From: Lanius collurio
Taxonomy: Eukaryota; Chordata; Aves; Passeriformes; Laniidae
Direction: 5' to 3'
Length of the DNA: 64,000 nucleotides
Assembly: GCA_020086605.1 (NCBI GenBank)
Contig: JACBWW010000017.1
Span: 7,464,775 to 7,528,774 of the forward strand
Positions 38,901-51,416 of this stretch are shown here, piece by piece (position 1 is the stretch's first letter; the number at the start of each line of letters is the position of its first letter). Both the position numbers and the translations under genes were made by a program. A model generated the notes under the pieces. The model was given only the letters and a program-made list of their open reading frames with translations. It was not told where the DNA came from and did no database searches.

Positions 38901-41900
38901 AAGTGGAGAAACTTTGTCTGTGTTTTGCAGACCCTGACATTTGTTGCTTTTGAACTCTGGACACAATAGGAAGAGAAAGAATCTGGAAATCATTGCTCAT
39001 GCCCATCCTACCCTTGTCTCTGCCCATCTCCCTCTGATGCCCCACACTGACTCTCTGAGTTATTAAACCCAGGTGATGCATCAGCTGGACATCAAACCAT
39101 TTGATCTTTACTACCTGATATTCGTGTTACATAAAAGGAAGAGGAAAAAATGCAAAAGCCCTGTGGGCAAGCCAGCTAGAGGAAATGGAAAACCACAGTA
39201 GCCTGCTAGGAAAGAGGAGAGATTATTACAGTGCAGTAGGGCAGAGCTTCTCCCCTGGAGTATTAGGAACAAGCCTTTGGGGCAGGAGCAGTGTAATCCG
39301 CCCTCCACTGGAGGAGCAACAGAAATCCTCCAAATCAAATGTGTGCCCTGAAGATGCTCATCCATAATTTCTTTTGCTGCTGATGCTGTCTTGATTTTCT
39401 TGCTGTGGCACAAGGGCTTGAATGGGGAATATTCCATGTCATCCTAATGCCTGAACTGAAAGCAGTCCTGCTGAAAGTCCACAGAGGAGTTCCAGCTACA
39501 AATCCTACCACCTCATCCTTCCTGTGGGCTGAAATTGTGTTTGTACGCAGAAAGATTCAGAGAAAACTGAACAGGTCCAGGGCCTGGGGTGTGTCTCCAG
39601 CAGAAAACCATTTATGTCACGAAGTTCCTACCATCCATCATCTCTAACATGGTGTGGTCATCTCCAAAAATTTTTCTCTGGGAAAAGCAGGCTGACAACT
39701 CCTCAGAAACACCAGAGAAGGATTTAAACCCACCAAACTTCCTGGCTGAAGCACTGGAGCTGAGAACCTGGTTGTTACAGGTTCTACCCACAGTTGTGAG
39801 AGTAGGATGCTGGAGTTCACTGGTTTCTCACCTGAGCTGATGGAAGGCATCCACCTGCATTTCTACTGATGTTCTGGCCTTGGTTTCCCCACTGAATTTA
39901 TAGAGCAGTGGAGCCTGCACGGTGTGATTTACACATAATTCCCTTCAAACAGCACACACTCTGAAAGTGCTGTGGATACTTTTACAGGCACTTGATTTTA
40001 GTCTCAGAGTCACTTCTGAATATGGAGAATGCAGAAAGGCTGGGAACAAAAAGTTAAAAATATATTTTCTGTCATCACGTGGGGTCATGCTCAGCTGACC
40101 ACTCACTACTAGTGGTGCATAGCACAGCCTCAATGATCCTTATTTTCCATCAGCACTGGTTGAAAAGAATAGAAAACAGCAATAGAACATTGATCAAATT
40201 TCTCTCTGCATGTTGACAATCAGTGCATTAAATGCCAAACTCTGTGATTATTATTGAGTCAGTGAGTGCCATCTGTCTCTTGGCACTGATAACTCAGTCA
40301 AGATCAATATCTACATCATCCCACCTTTGTGTCTTTCTTTTAAAAATTGTTTTAAATTGCTCAGAGTGATTTTCTTTCTAAGAGCTTTTCAGGCTTTAAG
40401 TCTCTCTATGGAATAAGTGTATTTATAAATCGCAGAAAACAGCATTGCAATTCTTACTCATTTAAGAATATCTGCCTTATACATTGGTTATTTACCATGC
40501 TCAAAATGCAAACAGAATTTCTGAATGCTTTTGCAGAAGCAGTGGGTGTGCAGAGCAGTGGACACCGAGCCAGGACTTTTGGATCACCCAGGAAAAGCTC
40601 TGAGAGCTCTGTGGGCCCCCCCCAGATTTGTTTTTACAAGAAATCCTTGACACCAGCCCAGGACTGGGGCACTCTAACATCCCATCCAGATGAGAGTCAG
40701 GAATGTGCCTCTGCAAGCCCCTCCCCACCTCTTTTCCTTGGCTGCACAAATTCCCAGTGGTTTGTCAAGCCATTTGTATTTTATTTTAAAGCACAAGGCT
40801 CAATCACTCTGTGACCACTGGAAGTCTTCCAAATACCAGTTAAACCCCAGCCTGAAATAAGCTATTTTCTCCTTATTTGAAACCTTCAAAACAATGCAAG
40901 CAATCTGCTTTCACTCTGCATATTCCACAAGGCCATGGATCACTGATTAATTTCTGTTTCTCATCTCTGAGGACTCTTTTTTTCTCTCTTATCTCATATT
41001 TTATTTCCGGGCATTGTCATCATGGAAATTGCTATCAAGACTATTTTGCTGTAACTGAAATTTTAAATTAAGTTCACAAGAAGTGCAGCAGAATTAGAGT
41101 GTATTTCACCCCGTGCCAGTTGTTATAGTAATAATTAAAAAAAAAAATGGTGTAGCCCCTAAAAATCAGTTTTCTTCTTAAACCTGTTTTCTTGTGGCTC
41201 TGCACAAAAGCTCTGCTGTGCTAATGTGGATTTGCCACATAGCAAGGAAGGCCTATGGCATGTTTTTCATGGCGTGGTGTTGCTCCAAAGAAATTATATA
41301 TGTTGTTTAACCTCTCTGAATACAGGCTCTGCTGTAGGCCACAGCCTGTTGTGGTCAGTGGCAGAAAAACCAACCATGAATCTGTAATTTCAGTCCATGG
41401 CAGAACTGCCCTGGGAAGAAGCATCATTGGAGAGCAATTTTAGGCTTGAATCAAAGGCCCAGGGCCAACATCTTCACACCACGGGCAGGGTGAAGCTGAC
41501 AGTGCCTTGGAAAAGGATCAGGCCTTGGAATAAGTTGCTGTGTAATGGCCCATTCTTCATTATTTTTGTTTTTAGAGAATTGTTTACAGCATCCCAAATG
41601 CACCATGAGAAGGGCAGTCTCACAGCCCCAGCTGTTTTTACCACCAAGAATGATTTTTCTCCGTTATTCCTTCACAGTGCACCACCATTGTTTTCATCTC
41701 CTGGAGAACTTCCAATTATTGTCCTGGGAATATCTGTGCTGGCAAATAATATCACAGAAGGGTCCCAACTTACTATCCCCAAATTCTGGAAGTTCTCCGT
41801 TTCCACAGGATTCTTGCTTATTCACATTTGGGTAAAAAGGTTCAGAACTAGACCCAAGACACTTAAACATCACATTTTCAGGTGGTGACGGAAAAATGTA

Positions 41901-42540
41901 GCTGGGAACTGTAAGTTCACCAAGTTTATATCTAGCCAATTATTTTATTCTAATTTTAACCTGTGGTAAGAAGGGGAAAAAAATAAAAAAGATATTTTGA
42001 GTTCCCTGTGTTTTTGTTCTCATGAATAGCTGGCATATTGCTTTGGCAAATGGGACTGAAGATCCATGATGGAAAAGGTTATACAGAACCCCTCATTTCT
42101 CTTCAGAATGGAGGCAGCCCCTCACAGAGGAGAATATTTGATTTAAAGATGATGCAAGGCAGACCTTAGGCACTGACACTTATCATGTTTGTCCCGTTAG
42201 GAAAGTTGCTAAGTGTGCAGGAAACAGCAACATCACAATCCTAAAATACAGGCAGGCAGTTCCCAGATAGGTGTTTTTTAATGCTTAATGGTTAAATCTG
42301 ACATGTCGTGGCTGGAAAAATTGTTGTGAACCACATTATTCTAGATATAAAACTTCTGCATGGAGGCAGACAGGGAGGAATCCAGAGAAACAGCAAAGGC
42401 TATGAAAAGGCTAAAATTGTTGAAGAAAAAAGGTTTTATGAGTAACCTAATCCAGCAATAGTGGAGGGGCCTAAGAATAATCTTAAAATAATGAGGCAGA
42501 TAAGTACAACAGAGAAAAAGGGACTCAGTGCTATTAATGC

Positions 42541-42606
42541 AGAGGAGTTGGAACTGGATGATCCTTGATGTCCTTTCCAACCCAAACCATTCCAGGATTC
42601 TATGGA
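42541..42606 (+). mobile_element. CR1 tail inside unit A
   Basis: The sequence 'tcctttccaacccaaaccat' followed by 'tccaggattctatgg' is a CR1 3' terminus in plus orientation. It was present before the unit was multiplied, since all three copies have it. Confidence 0.85.
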
Positions 42607-44159
42607 TATCACCAGGAGGATAAAACAATGTGAAAGAAAAAAAAGGTGATTTTAACTTAATGAAATAAACAGCTTTACAATCGTGAGATCTGTCATTTCC
42701 TGAACCAGTTTTCCAAGGGCAGTAAATAACTCTTCACAATGAAGAGATCTAAATTCAAGTTGGATAGAGGAATATAAAAATACTCTTATGAAAAGGAGTA
42801 TAAAAATACGCAAATGTACCATTGATTTATAAATGTTACAACTAAAAGACAATAGATACATAAACACTGCAATTAAAAGATACTGATAATGGTTTGATCT
42901 GAGTGTATTTCCTTTTGCAGTGAATGCATCCACGTATTATTTTGGGGAAGTTTCTTGGAACGAGGAATAAACTGGCCCTTTCCACGTGACTCTTTCAGTT
43001 TTGTATATAATTGGAATTGTCCACAGCATTTGGCTGTTGAAAAAATCCTAACATATACTGATTTCACTTTCCTTGGAAGGTTTCCAAATGTTCTGCTTAA
43101 AAAAGCCCTGACCAACAACCCTCAAAATATTTGGCATTTTTCTTCAACATGTGTTTTTTCCAGCTCTTACATGAAACTCTGCCTTGTCAAGAAATATAAT
43201 GGGTTGGAGACAGCAAAATTGGAAACTAGTTGTCTAGAAATACATGATGGGTTTCACCTAAGAGATTAAGATAATTCTATTTAGGTGTTTCTACATGGAA
43301 TTGTGTCCCATTTCCCACTGCAGTCTGGGGATGTCCAGCCAGGCAATCCATGGAGTCCAGGGAACAATTAAACTGATCAAACGTGTGCATTTTCCTCAAT
43401 GCACCCTTCAAAACTCCCTAAGCTCTAAGTTTTACCCCTTGATTGAGTGGTCTGAAGATGGGGTCTGGTGGCACTTGGGGTAAACCTGTTTGGAAAAGTT
43501 GGTCACTGCAGGATTTACAAACTCATGGACTAGCAACTGGTTATCAGATGGGAAATGGAATCCCAAAGGCACAAATCCCTCGACACAAAGATGTGGTGCC
43601 TTGATACATATATTAAAGTAACTGAATGAAATCTCAGATCTCAACAGGGGAATCATAGAAATTGAGTTCACATAACATTGAGACTTCTGATTTTTTGAGC
43701 TGAATGCCACTAGAAACCATCATTAATAAAAAAAAATAAAGATATAAATTATGGTGCTCCTAACAAGTTCATATACTTTCACAGAGGTAACAAGTTTTTT
43801 AGCATGTAGGTTTGTTTCTTTTGGCAGAATTTGTGGATTATTTAGTTTAAGATGTCAAAATCTTATAATTTCCTAGCTGGTCTTGGAAGAGAGATTATAG
43901 AACTTCCAAAAATAGGAAAATATAGTACTTCAGGGAAAAAAAAAATCATGGAGACATATTTCAGTCACAATACTACACTGTTTTACCCCCAAAATATTAT
44001 CTTGTGTGGAATCTGAGGGTATACCACAAGAACTGAGACCGTGAGGGATCAAATTACCTGGGCTTCTGGAAGTTACTGACCCTCTGAAAAGTGTAGCCAA
44101 AAGAAAATACTGAGATTTGTCTTGTTGATGTTTTTGTCACAGAGATTTGAACCATCATC

Positions 44160-44232
44160 CCTCATGGAGCAGGGATGGACCAGATCTCCTCCAGAGGTCC
44201 CTTCCAGCAGCAAGCACTCTGTCACTCTGTGA
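44160..44232 (+). mobile_element. CR1-like tail inside unit A (diverged)
   Basis: The sequence 'ggatggaccagatctcctcc' and 'agaggtcccttccagcagca' resembles the CR1 terminal region (GATGATCTCC...GGTCCCTTCCA). It is short and less certain than the copy at 42.5 kb. Confidence 0.55.
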
Positions 44233-45213
44233 ATGAGCAGAGTGCAGAACAATAAAATTCTTCAGAACATATAAACAAAGAATTTTTTGTTGTGTAAAAC
44301 CTGGGAAAAAGACTAAGATGAGATCATGAGAAAATGGAACAAATAGATGATGTTTGTCCTCACAGCCTGCTTAAAGTTTTCTATCAGCTTGTGAATACTA
44401 ATTGAAAAGAAGATAATGCAAGCCCCTGAAATTGAAAACAAGCAAGATTTTTTCATGTGATACAGAAGGAATGAGGTGAGGGATCAGAGGAGGAAGATGA
44501 CAGATCAATAACTCCTAGTTAAGGAAACACAGAGAATTTTGGATTTGGATTTTCCCAAAGCAAGGTAACTAAGATAATAAGGAATATAAAAATATGGTTT
44601 TTTAGCTTAAGGTCTGAAATAAAAGAGAAGATATTATATGAGCCCAAATGTGATCTGCCCTTCTGTGGATGGACAGGAATAGTAATATAAAGTAATATAT
44701 TATGTGGAATAAGGTGGGATGGCTCATGATATGGAGTCTTTCCTGGTAACACAGAAACCTTGAAAACTATGGAATTTTGCAGCTCATGTGTAGTTCCTCA
44801 AAGGGAGGTGAAGAGAAGAAGCCACACTGAGCAGGGTGACAACCTTGAGTGGACAGGTCAGTGTGCCACCTGCATGGGGGCAGGAGCTGGAAAATGAGGC
44901 AGAGTTGAGATGTAGAAGGGGAAACATGAGGTAAGGGATGCTCTGAGTCATTCTGACACACCATTAATTATGTTTCCAACCTTGGAGTGGGATTGTGTCA
45001 GTCCTGCATGTTTGTCAGGGTGGAAAGTGCTGGCTTGAGCCCGTGTGAGTGTCAAAGAGGCTTCCAAAGGCAATCAGGTGAGGCTAATGTGATTCTCTAT
45101 GGATGAGTTACATTCCATCCTCTCCCAGGAAGAGAAACAGGACCGAAAAAATGTGCACTGAGTGTGAGGTAAAGCTCAGGATGCACCTCACCTTTAGCCA
45201 TCTGAAAATGAAG

Positions 45214-45243
45214 TACCAGCCTCTCCCTGGGAAAGAACTGCTC
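45214..45243. other. 30-bp spacer at the apex of inverted repeat A/B
   Basis: The bases between the arms are not self-complementary. They start 'taccagcctctccctggg' and end 'aaagaactgctc'. The arms next to them pair as 'gccatctgaaaatgaag' with 'cttcattttcagatggc'. The spacer is the loop of the potential 6.2-kb hairpin or cruciform. Confidence 0.9.
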
Positions 45244-46224
45244 CTTCATTTTCAGATGGCTAAAGGAGAGGTGCATCCTGAGCTTTACCTCACACTCAGT
45301 GCACATTTTTTCGGTCCTGTTTCTCTTCCTGGGAGAGGATGGAATGTAACTCATCCATAGAGAATCACATTAGCCTCACCTGATTGCCTTTGGAAGCCTC
45401 TTTGACACTCACACGGGCTCAAGCCAGCACTTTCCACCCTGACAAACATGCAGGACTGACACAATCCCACTCCAAGGTTGGAAACATAATTAATGGTGTG
45501 TCAGAATGACTCAGAGCATCCCTTACCTCATGTTTCCCCTTCTACATCTCAACTCTGCCTCATTTTCCAGCTCCTGCCCCCATGCAGGTGGCACACTGAC
45601 CTGTCCACTCAAGGTTGTCACCCTGCTCAGTGTGGCTTCTTCTCTTCACCTCCCTTTGAGGAACTACACATGAGCTGCAAAATTCCATAGTTTTCAAGGT
45701 TTCTGTGTTACCAGGAAAGACTCCATATCATGAGCCATCCCACCTTATTCCACATAATATATTACTTTATATTACTATTCCTGTCCATCCACAGAAGGGC
45801 AGATCACATTTGGGCTCATATAATATCTTCTCTTTTATTTCAGACCTTAAGCTAAAAAACCATATTTTTATATTCCTTATTATCTTAGTTACCTTGCTTT
45901 GGGAAAATCCAAATCCAAAATTCTCTGTGTTTCCTTAACTAGGAGTTATTGATCTGTCATCTTCCTCCTCTGATCCCTCACCTCATTCCTTCTGTATCAC
46001 ATGAAAAAATCTTGCTTGTTTTCAATTTCAGGGGCTTGCATTATCTTCTTTTCAATTAGTATTCACAAGCTGATAGAAAACTTTAAGCAGGCTGTGAGGA
46101 CAAACATCATCTATTTGTTCCATTTTCTCATGATCTCATCTTAGTCTTTTTCCCAGGTTTTACACAACAAAAAATTCTTTGTTTATATGTTCTGAAGAAT
46201 TTTATTGTTCTGCACTCTGCTCAT

Positions 46225-46297
46225 TCACAGAGTGACAGAGTGCTTGCTGCTGGAAGGGACCTCTGGAGGAGATCTGGTCCATCCCTGCTCCATGAGG
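46225..46297 (-). mobile_element. CR1-like tail inside unit B
   Basis: Mirror image of the diverged CR1-like tail at 44160-44232. Confidence 0.5.
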
Positions 46298-47850
46298 GAT
46301 GATGGTTCAAATCTCTGTGACAAAAACATCAACAAGACAAATCTCAGTATTTTCTTTTGGCTACACTTTTCAGAGGGTCAGTAACTTCCAGAAGCCCAGG
46401 TAATTTGATCCCTCACGGTCTCAGTTCTTGTGGTATACCCTCAGATTCCACACAAGATAATATTTTGGGGGTAAAACAGTGTAGTATTGTGACTGAAATA
46501 TGTCTCCATGATTTTTTTTTTCCCTGAAGTACTATATTTTCCTATTTTTGGAAGTTCTATAATCTCTCTTCCAAGACCAGCTAGGAAATTATAAGATTTT
46601 GACATCTTAAACTAAATAATCCACAAATTCTGCCAAAAGAAACAAACCTACATGCTAAAAAACTTGTTACCTCTGTGAAAGTATATGAACTTGTTAGGAG
46701 CACCATAATTTATATCTTTATTTTTTTTTATTAATGATGGTTTCTAGTGGCATTCAGCTCAAAAAATCAGAAGTCTCAATGTTATGTGAACTCAATTTCT
46801 ATGATTCCCCTGTTGAGATCTGAGATTTCATTCAGTTACTTTAATATATGTATCAAGGCACCACATCTTTGTGTCGAGGGATTTGTGCCTTTGGGATTCC
46901 ATTTCCCATCTGATAACCAGTTGCTAGTCCATGAGTTTGTAAATCCTGCAGTGACCAACTTTTCCAAACAGGTTTACCCCAAGTGCCACCAGACCCCATC
47001 TTCAGACCACTCAATCAAGGGGTAAAACTTAGAGCTTAGGGAGTTTTGAAGGGTGCATTGAGGAAAATGCACACGTTTGATCAGTTTAATTGTTCCCTGG
47101 ACTCCATGGATTGCCTGGCTGGACATCCCCAGACTGCAGTGGGAAATGGGACACAATTCCATGTAGAAACACCTAAATAGAATTATCTTAATCTCTTAGG
47201 TGAAACCCATCATGTATTTCTAGACAACTAGTTTCCAATTTTGCTGTCTCCAACCCATTATATTTCTTGACAAGGCAGAGTTTCATGTAAGAGCTGGAAA
47301 AAACACATGTTGAAGAAAAATGCCAAATATTTTGAGGGTTGTTGGTCAGGGCTTTTTTAAGCAGAACATTTGGAAACCTTCCAAGGAAAGTGAAATCAGT
47401 ATATGTTAGGATTTTTTCAACAGCCAAATGCTGTGGACAATTCCAATTATATACAAAACTGAAAGAGTCACGTGGAAAGGGCCAGTTTATTCCTCGTTCC
47501 AAGAAACTTCCCCAAAATAATACGTGGATGCATTCACTGCAAAAGGAAATACACTCAGATCAAACCATTATCAGTATCTTTTAATTGCAGTGTTTATGTA
47601 TCTATTGTCTTTTAGTTGTAACATTTATAAATCAATGGTACATTTGCGTATTTTTATACTCCTTTTCATAAGAGTATTTTTATATTCCTCTATCCAACTT
47701 GAATTTAGATCTCTTCATTGTGAAGAGTTATTTACTGCCCTTGGAAAACTGGTTCAGGAAATGACAGATCTCACGATTGTAAAGCTGTTTATTTCATTAA
47801 GTTAAAATCACCTTTTTTTTCTTTCACATTGTTTTATCCTCCTGGTGATA

Positions 47851-47916
47851 TCCATAGAATCCTGGAATGGTTTGGGTTGGAAAGGACATCAAGGATCATC
47901 CAGTTCCAACTCCTCT
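47851..47916 (-). mobile_element. CR1 tail inside unit B
   Basis: Reverse-complement copy of the CR1 terminus at 42541-42606, reading 'ccatagaatcctggaatggt' and 'ttgggttggaaagga'. Confidence 0.85.
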
Positions 47917-50900
47917 GCATTAATAGCACTGAGTCCCTTTTTCTCTGTTGTACTTATCTGCCTCATTATTTTAAGATTATTCTTAGGCCCCTCCACTATT
48001 GCTGGATTAGGTTACTCATAAAACCTTTTTTCTTCAACAATTTTAGCCTTTTCATAGCCTTTGCTGTTTCTCTGGATTCCTCCCTGTCTGCCTCCATGCA
48101 GAAGTTTTATATCTAGAATAATGTGGTTCACAACAATTTTTCCAGCCACGACATGTCAGATTTAACCATTAAGCATTAAAAAACACCTATCTGGGAACTG
48201 CCTGCCTGTATTTTAGGATTGTGATGTTGCTGTTTCCTGCACACTTAGCAACTTTCCTAACGGGACAAACATGATAAGTGTCAGTGCCTAAGGTCTGCCT
48301 TGCATCATCTTTAAATCAAATATTCTCCTCTGTGAGGGGCTGCCTCCATTCTGAAGAGAAATGAGGGGTTCTGTATAACCTTTTCCATCATGGATCTTCA
48401 GTCCCATTTGCCAAAGCAATATGCCAGCTATTCATGAGAACAAAAACACAGGGAACTCAAAATATCTTTTTTATTTTTTTCCCCTTCTTACCACAGGTTA
48501 AAATTAGAATAAAATAATTGGCTAGATATAAACTTGGTGAACTTACAGTTCCCAGCTACATTTTTCCGTCACCACCTGAAAATGTGATGTTTAAGTGTCT
48601 TGGGTCTAGTTCTGAACCTTTTTACCCAAATGTGAATAAGCAAGAATCCTGTGGAAACGGAGAACTTCCAGAATTTGGGGATAGTAAGTTGGGACCCTTC
48701 TGTGATATTATTTGCCAGCACAGATATTCCCAGGACAATAATTGGAAGTTGTCCAGGAGATGAAAACAATGGTGGTGCACTGTGAAGGAATAATGGAGAA
48801 AAATCATTCTTGGTGGTAAAAACAGCTGGGGCTGTGAGACTGCCCTTCTCATGGTGCATTTGGGATGCTGTAAACAATTCTCTAAAAACAAAAATAATGA
48901 AGAATGGGCCATTACACAGCAACTTATTCCAAGGCCTGATCCTTTTCCAAGGCACTGTCAGCTTCACCCTGCCCGTGGTGTGAAGATGTTGGCCCTGGGC
49001 CTTTGATTCAAGCCTAAAATTGCTCTCCAATGATGCTTCTTCCCAGGGCAGTTCTGCCATGGACTGAAATTACAGATTCATGGTTGGTTTTTCTGCCACT
49101 GACCACAACAGGCTGTGGCCTACAGCAGAGCCTGTATTCAGAGAGGTTAAACAACATATATAATTTCTTTGGAGCAACACCACGCCATGAAAAACATGCC
49201 ATAGGCCTTCCTTGCTATGTGGCAAATCCACATTAGCACAGCAGAGCTTTTGTGCAGAGCCACAAGAAAACAGGTTTAAGAAGAAAACTGATTTTTAGGG
49301 GCTACACCATTTTTTTTTTTAATTATTACTATAACAACTGGCACGGGGTGAAATACACTCTAATTCTGCTGCACTTCTTGTGAACTTAATTTAAAATTTC
49401 AGTTACAGCAAAATAGTCTTGATAGCAATTTCCATGATGACAATGCCCGGAAATAAAATATGAGATAAGAGAGAAAAAAAGAGTCCTCAGAGATGAGAAA
49501 CAGAAATTAATCAGTGATCCATGGCCTTGTGGAATATGCAGAGTGAAAGCAGATTGCTTGCATTGTTTTGAAGGTTTCAAATAAGGAGAAAATAGCTTAT
49601 TTCAGGCTGGGGTTTAACTGGTATTTGGAAGACTTCCAGTGGTCACAGAGTGATTGAGCCTTGTGCTTTAAAATAAAATACAAATGGCTTGACAAACCAC
49701 TGGGAATTTGTGCAGCCAAGGAAAAGAGGTGGGGAGGGGCTTGCAGAGGCACATTCCTGACTCTCATCTGGATGGGATGTTAGAGTGCCCCAGTCCTGGG
49801 CTGGTGTCAAGGATTTCTTGTAAAAACAAATCTGGGGGGGGCCCACAGAGCTCTCAGAGCTTTTCCTGGGTGATCCAAAAGTCCTGGCTCGGTGTCCACT
49901 GCTCTGCACACCCACTGCTTCTGCAAAAGCATTCAGAAATTCTGTTTGCATTTTGAGCATGGTAAATAACCAATGTATAAGGCAGATATTCTTAAATGAG
50001 TAAGAATTGCAATGCTGTTTTCTGCGATTTATAAATACACTTATTCCATAGAGAGACTTAAAGCCTGAAAAGCTCTTAGAAAGAAAATCACTCTGAGCAA
50101 TTTAAAACAATTTTTAAAAGAAAGACACAAAGGTGGGATGATGTAGATATTGATCTTGACTGAGTTATCAGTGCCAAGAGACAGATGGCACTCACTGACT
50201 CAATAATAATCACAGAGTTTGGCATTTAATGCACTGATTGTCAACATGCAGAGAGAAATTTGATCAATGTTCTATTGCTGTTTTCTATTCTTTTCAACCA
50301 GTGCTGATGGAAAATAAGGATCATTGAGGCTGTGCTATGCACCACTAGTAGTGAGTGGTCAGCTGAGCATGACCCCACGTGATGACAGAAAATATATTTT
50401 TAACTTTTTGTTCCCAGCCTTTCTGCATTCTCCATATTCAGAAGTGACTCTGAGACTAAAATCAAGTGCCTGTAAAAGTATCCACAGCACTTTCAGAGTG
50501 TGTGCTGTTTGAAGGGAATTATGTGTAAATCACACCGTGCAGGCTCCACTGCTCTATAAATTCAGTGGGGAAACCAAGGCCAGAACATCAGTAGAAATGC
50601 AGGTGGATGCCTTCCATCAGCTCAGGTGAGAAACCAGTGAACTCCAGCATCCTACTCTCACAACTGTGGGTAGAACCTGTAACAACCAGGTTCTCAGCTC
50701 CAGTGCTTCAGCCAGGAAGTTTGGTGGGTTTAAATCCTTCTCTGGTGTTTCTGAGGAGTTGTCAGCCTGCTTTTCCCAGAGAAAAATTTTTGGAGATGAC
50801 CACACCATGTTAGAGATGATGGATGGTAGGAACTTCGTGACATAAATGGTTTTCTGCTGGAGACACACCCCAGGCCCTGGACCTGTTCAGTTTTCTCTGA

Positions 50901-51379
50901 ATCTTTCTGCGTACAAACACAATTTCAGCCCACAGGAAGGATGAGGTGGTAGGATTTGTAGCTGGAACTCCTCTGTGGACTTTCAGCAGGACTGCTTTCA
51001 GTTCAGGCATTAGGATGACATGGAATATTCCCCATTCAAGCCCTTGTGCCACAGCAAGAAAATCAAGACAGCATCAGCAGCAAAAGAAATTATGGATGAG
51101 CATCTTCAGGGCACACATTTGATTTGGAGGATTTCTGTTGCTCCTCCAGTGGAGGGCAGATTACACTGCTCCTGCCCCAAAGGCTTGTTCCTAATACTCC
51201 AGGGGAGAAGCTCTGCCCTACTGCACTGTAATAATCTCTCCTCTTTCCTAGCAGGCTACTGTGGTTTTCCATTTCCTCTAGCTGGCTTGCCCACAGGGCT
51301 TTTGCATTTTTTCCTCTTCCTTTTATGTAACACGAATATCAGGTAGTAAAGATCAAATGGTTTGATGTCCAGCTGATGC

Positions 51380-51416
51380 ATCACCTGGGTTTAATAACTC
51401 AGAGAGTCAGTGTGGG
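51380..51416. other. 37-bp spacer between inverted units B and C
   Basis: B and C are in inverted orientation about 51398 (x + x' = 102796). The 37 bases between the pairing parts are not foreign. They are the reverse complement of 39041-39077 of unit A, so B simply extends further left in unit coordinates than C does. Confidence 0.93.

Larger units (their letters stand above)
30911..39033. other. unique noncoding DNA flanking the inverted repeat block
   Basis: No gene is recognised. It contains a (TTG)n run, a poly-T pair and an AT dinucleotide-like stretch, listed separately. This is the left single-copy flank of the alternating 6.2-kb repeat. Confidence 0.4.
39034..45213 (+). repeat. inverted repeat unit A (left arm, 6180 bp)
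   Basis: The sequence 39034-45213 recurs as its reverse complement at 45244-51423. The mirror rule x + x' = 90457 holds for every landmark compared between about 39.1 and 45.35 kb, so no net indel is visible across the arm. I found four mismatched pairs (39299/51158, 41663/48794, 41706/48751, 45190/45267). Homopolymer lengths agree as well; the 11-A run near 41.14 kb matches 11 T near 49.31 kb. The unit carries two CR1-type tails and no recognised gene. Repetition stops exactly at 39034, where the next base (39033) no longer matches. Confidence 0.97.

Noticed and set aside
45097..45360. Two overlapping 85-codon frames on opposite strands with nearly the same protein
   Set aside because: They are the same sequence read from both sides of the palindrome apex, a geometric consequence of the inverted repeat and not a gene pair.
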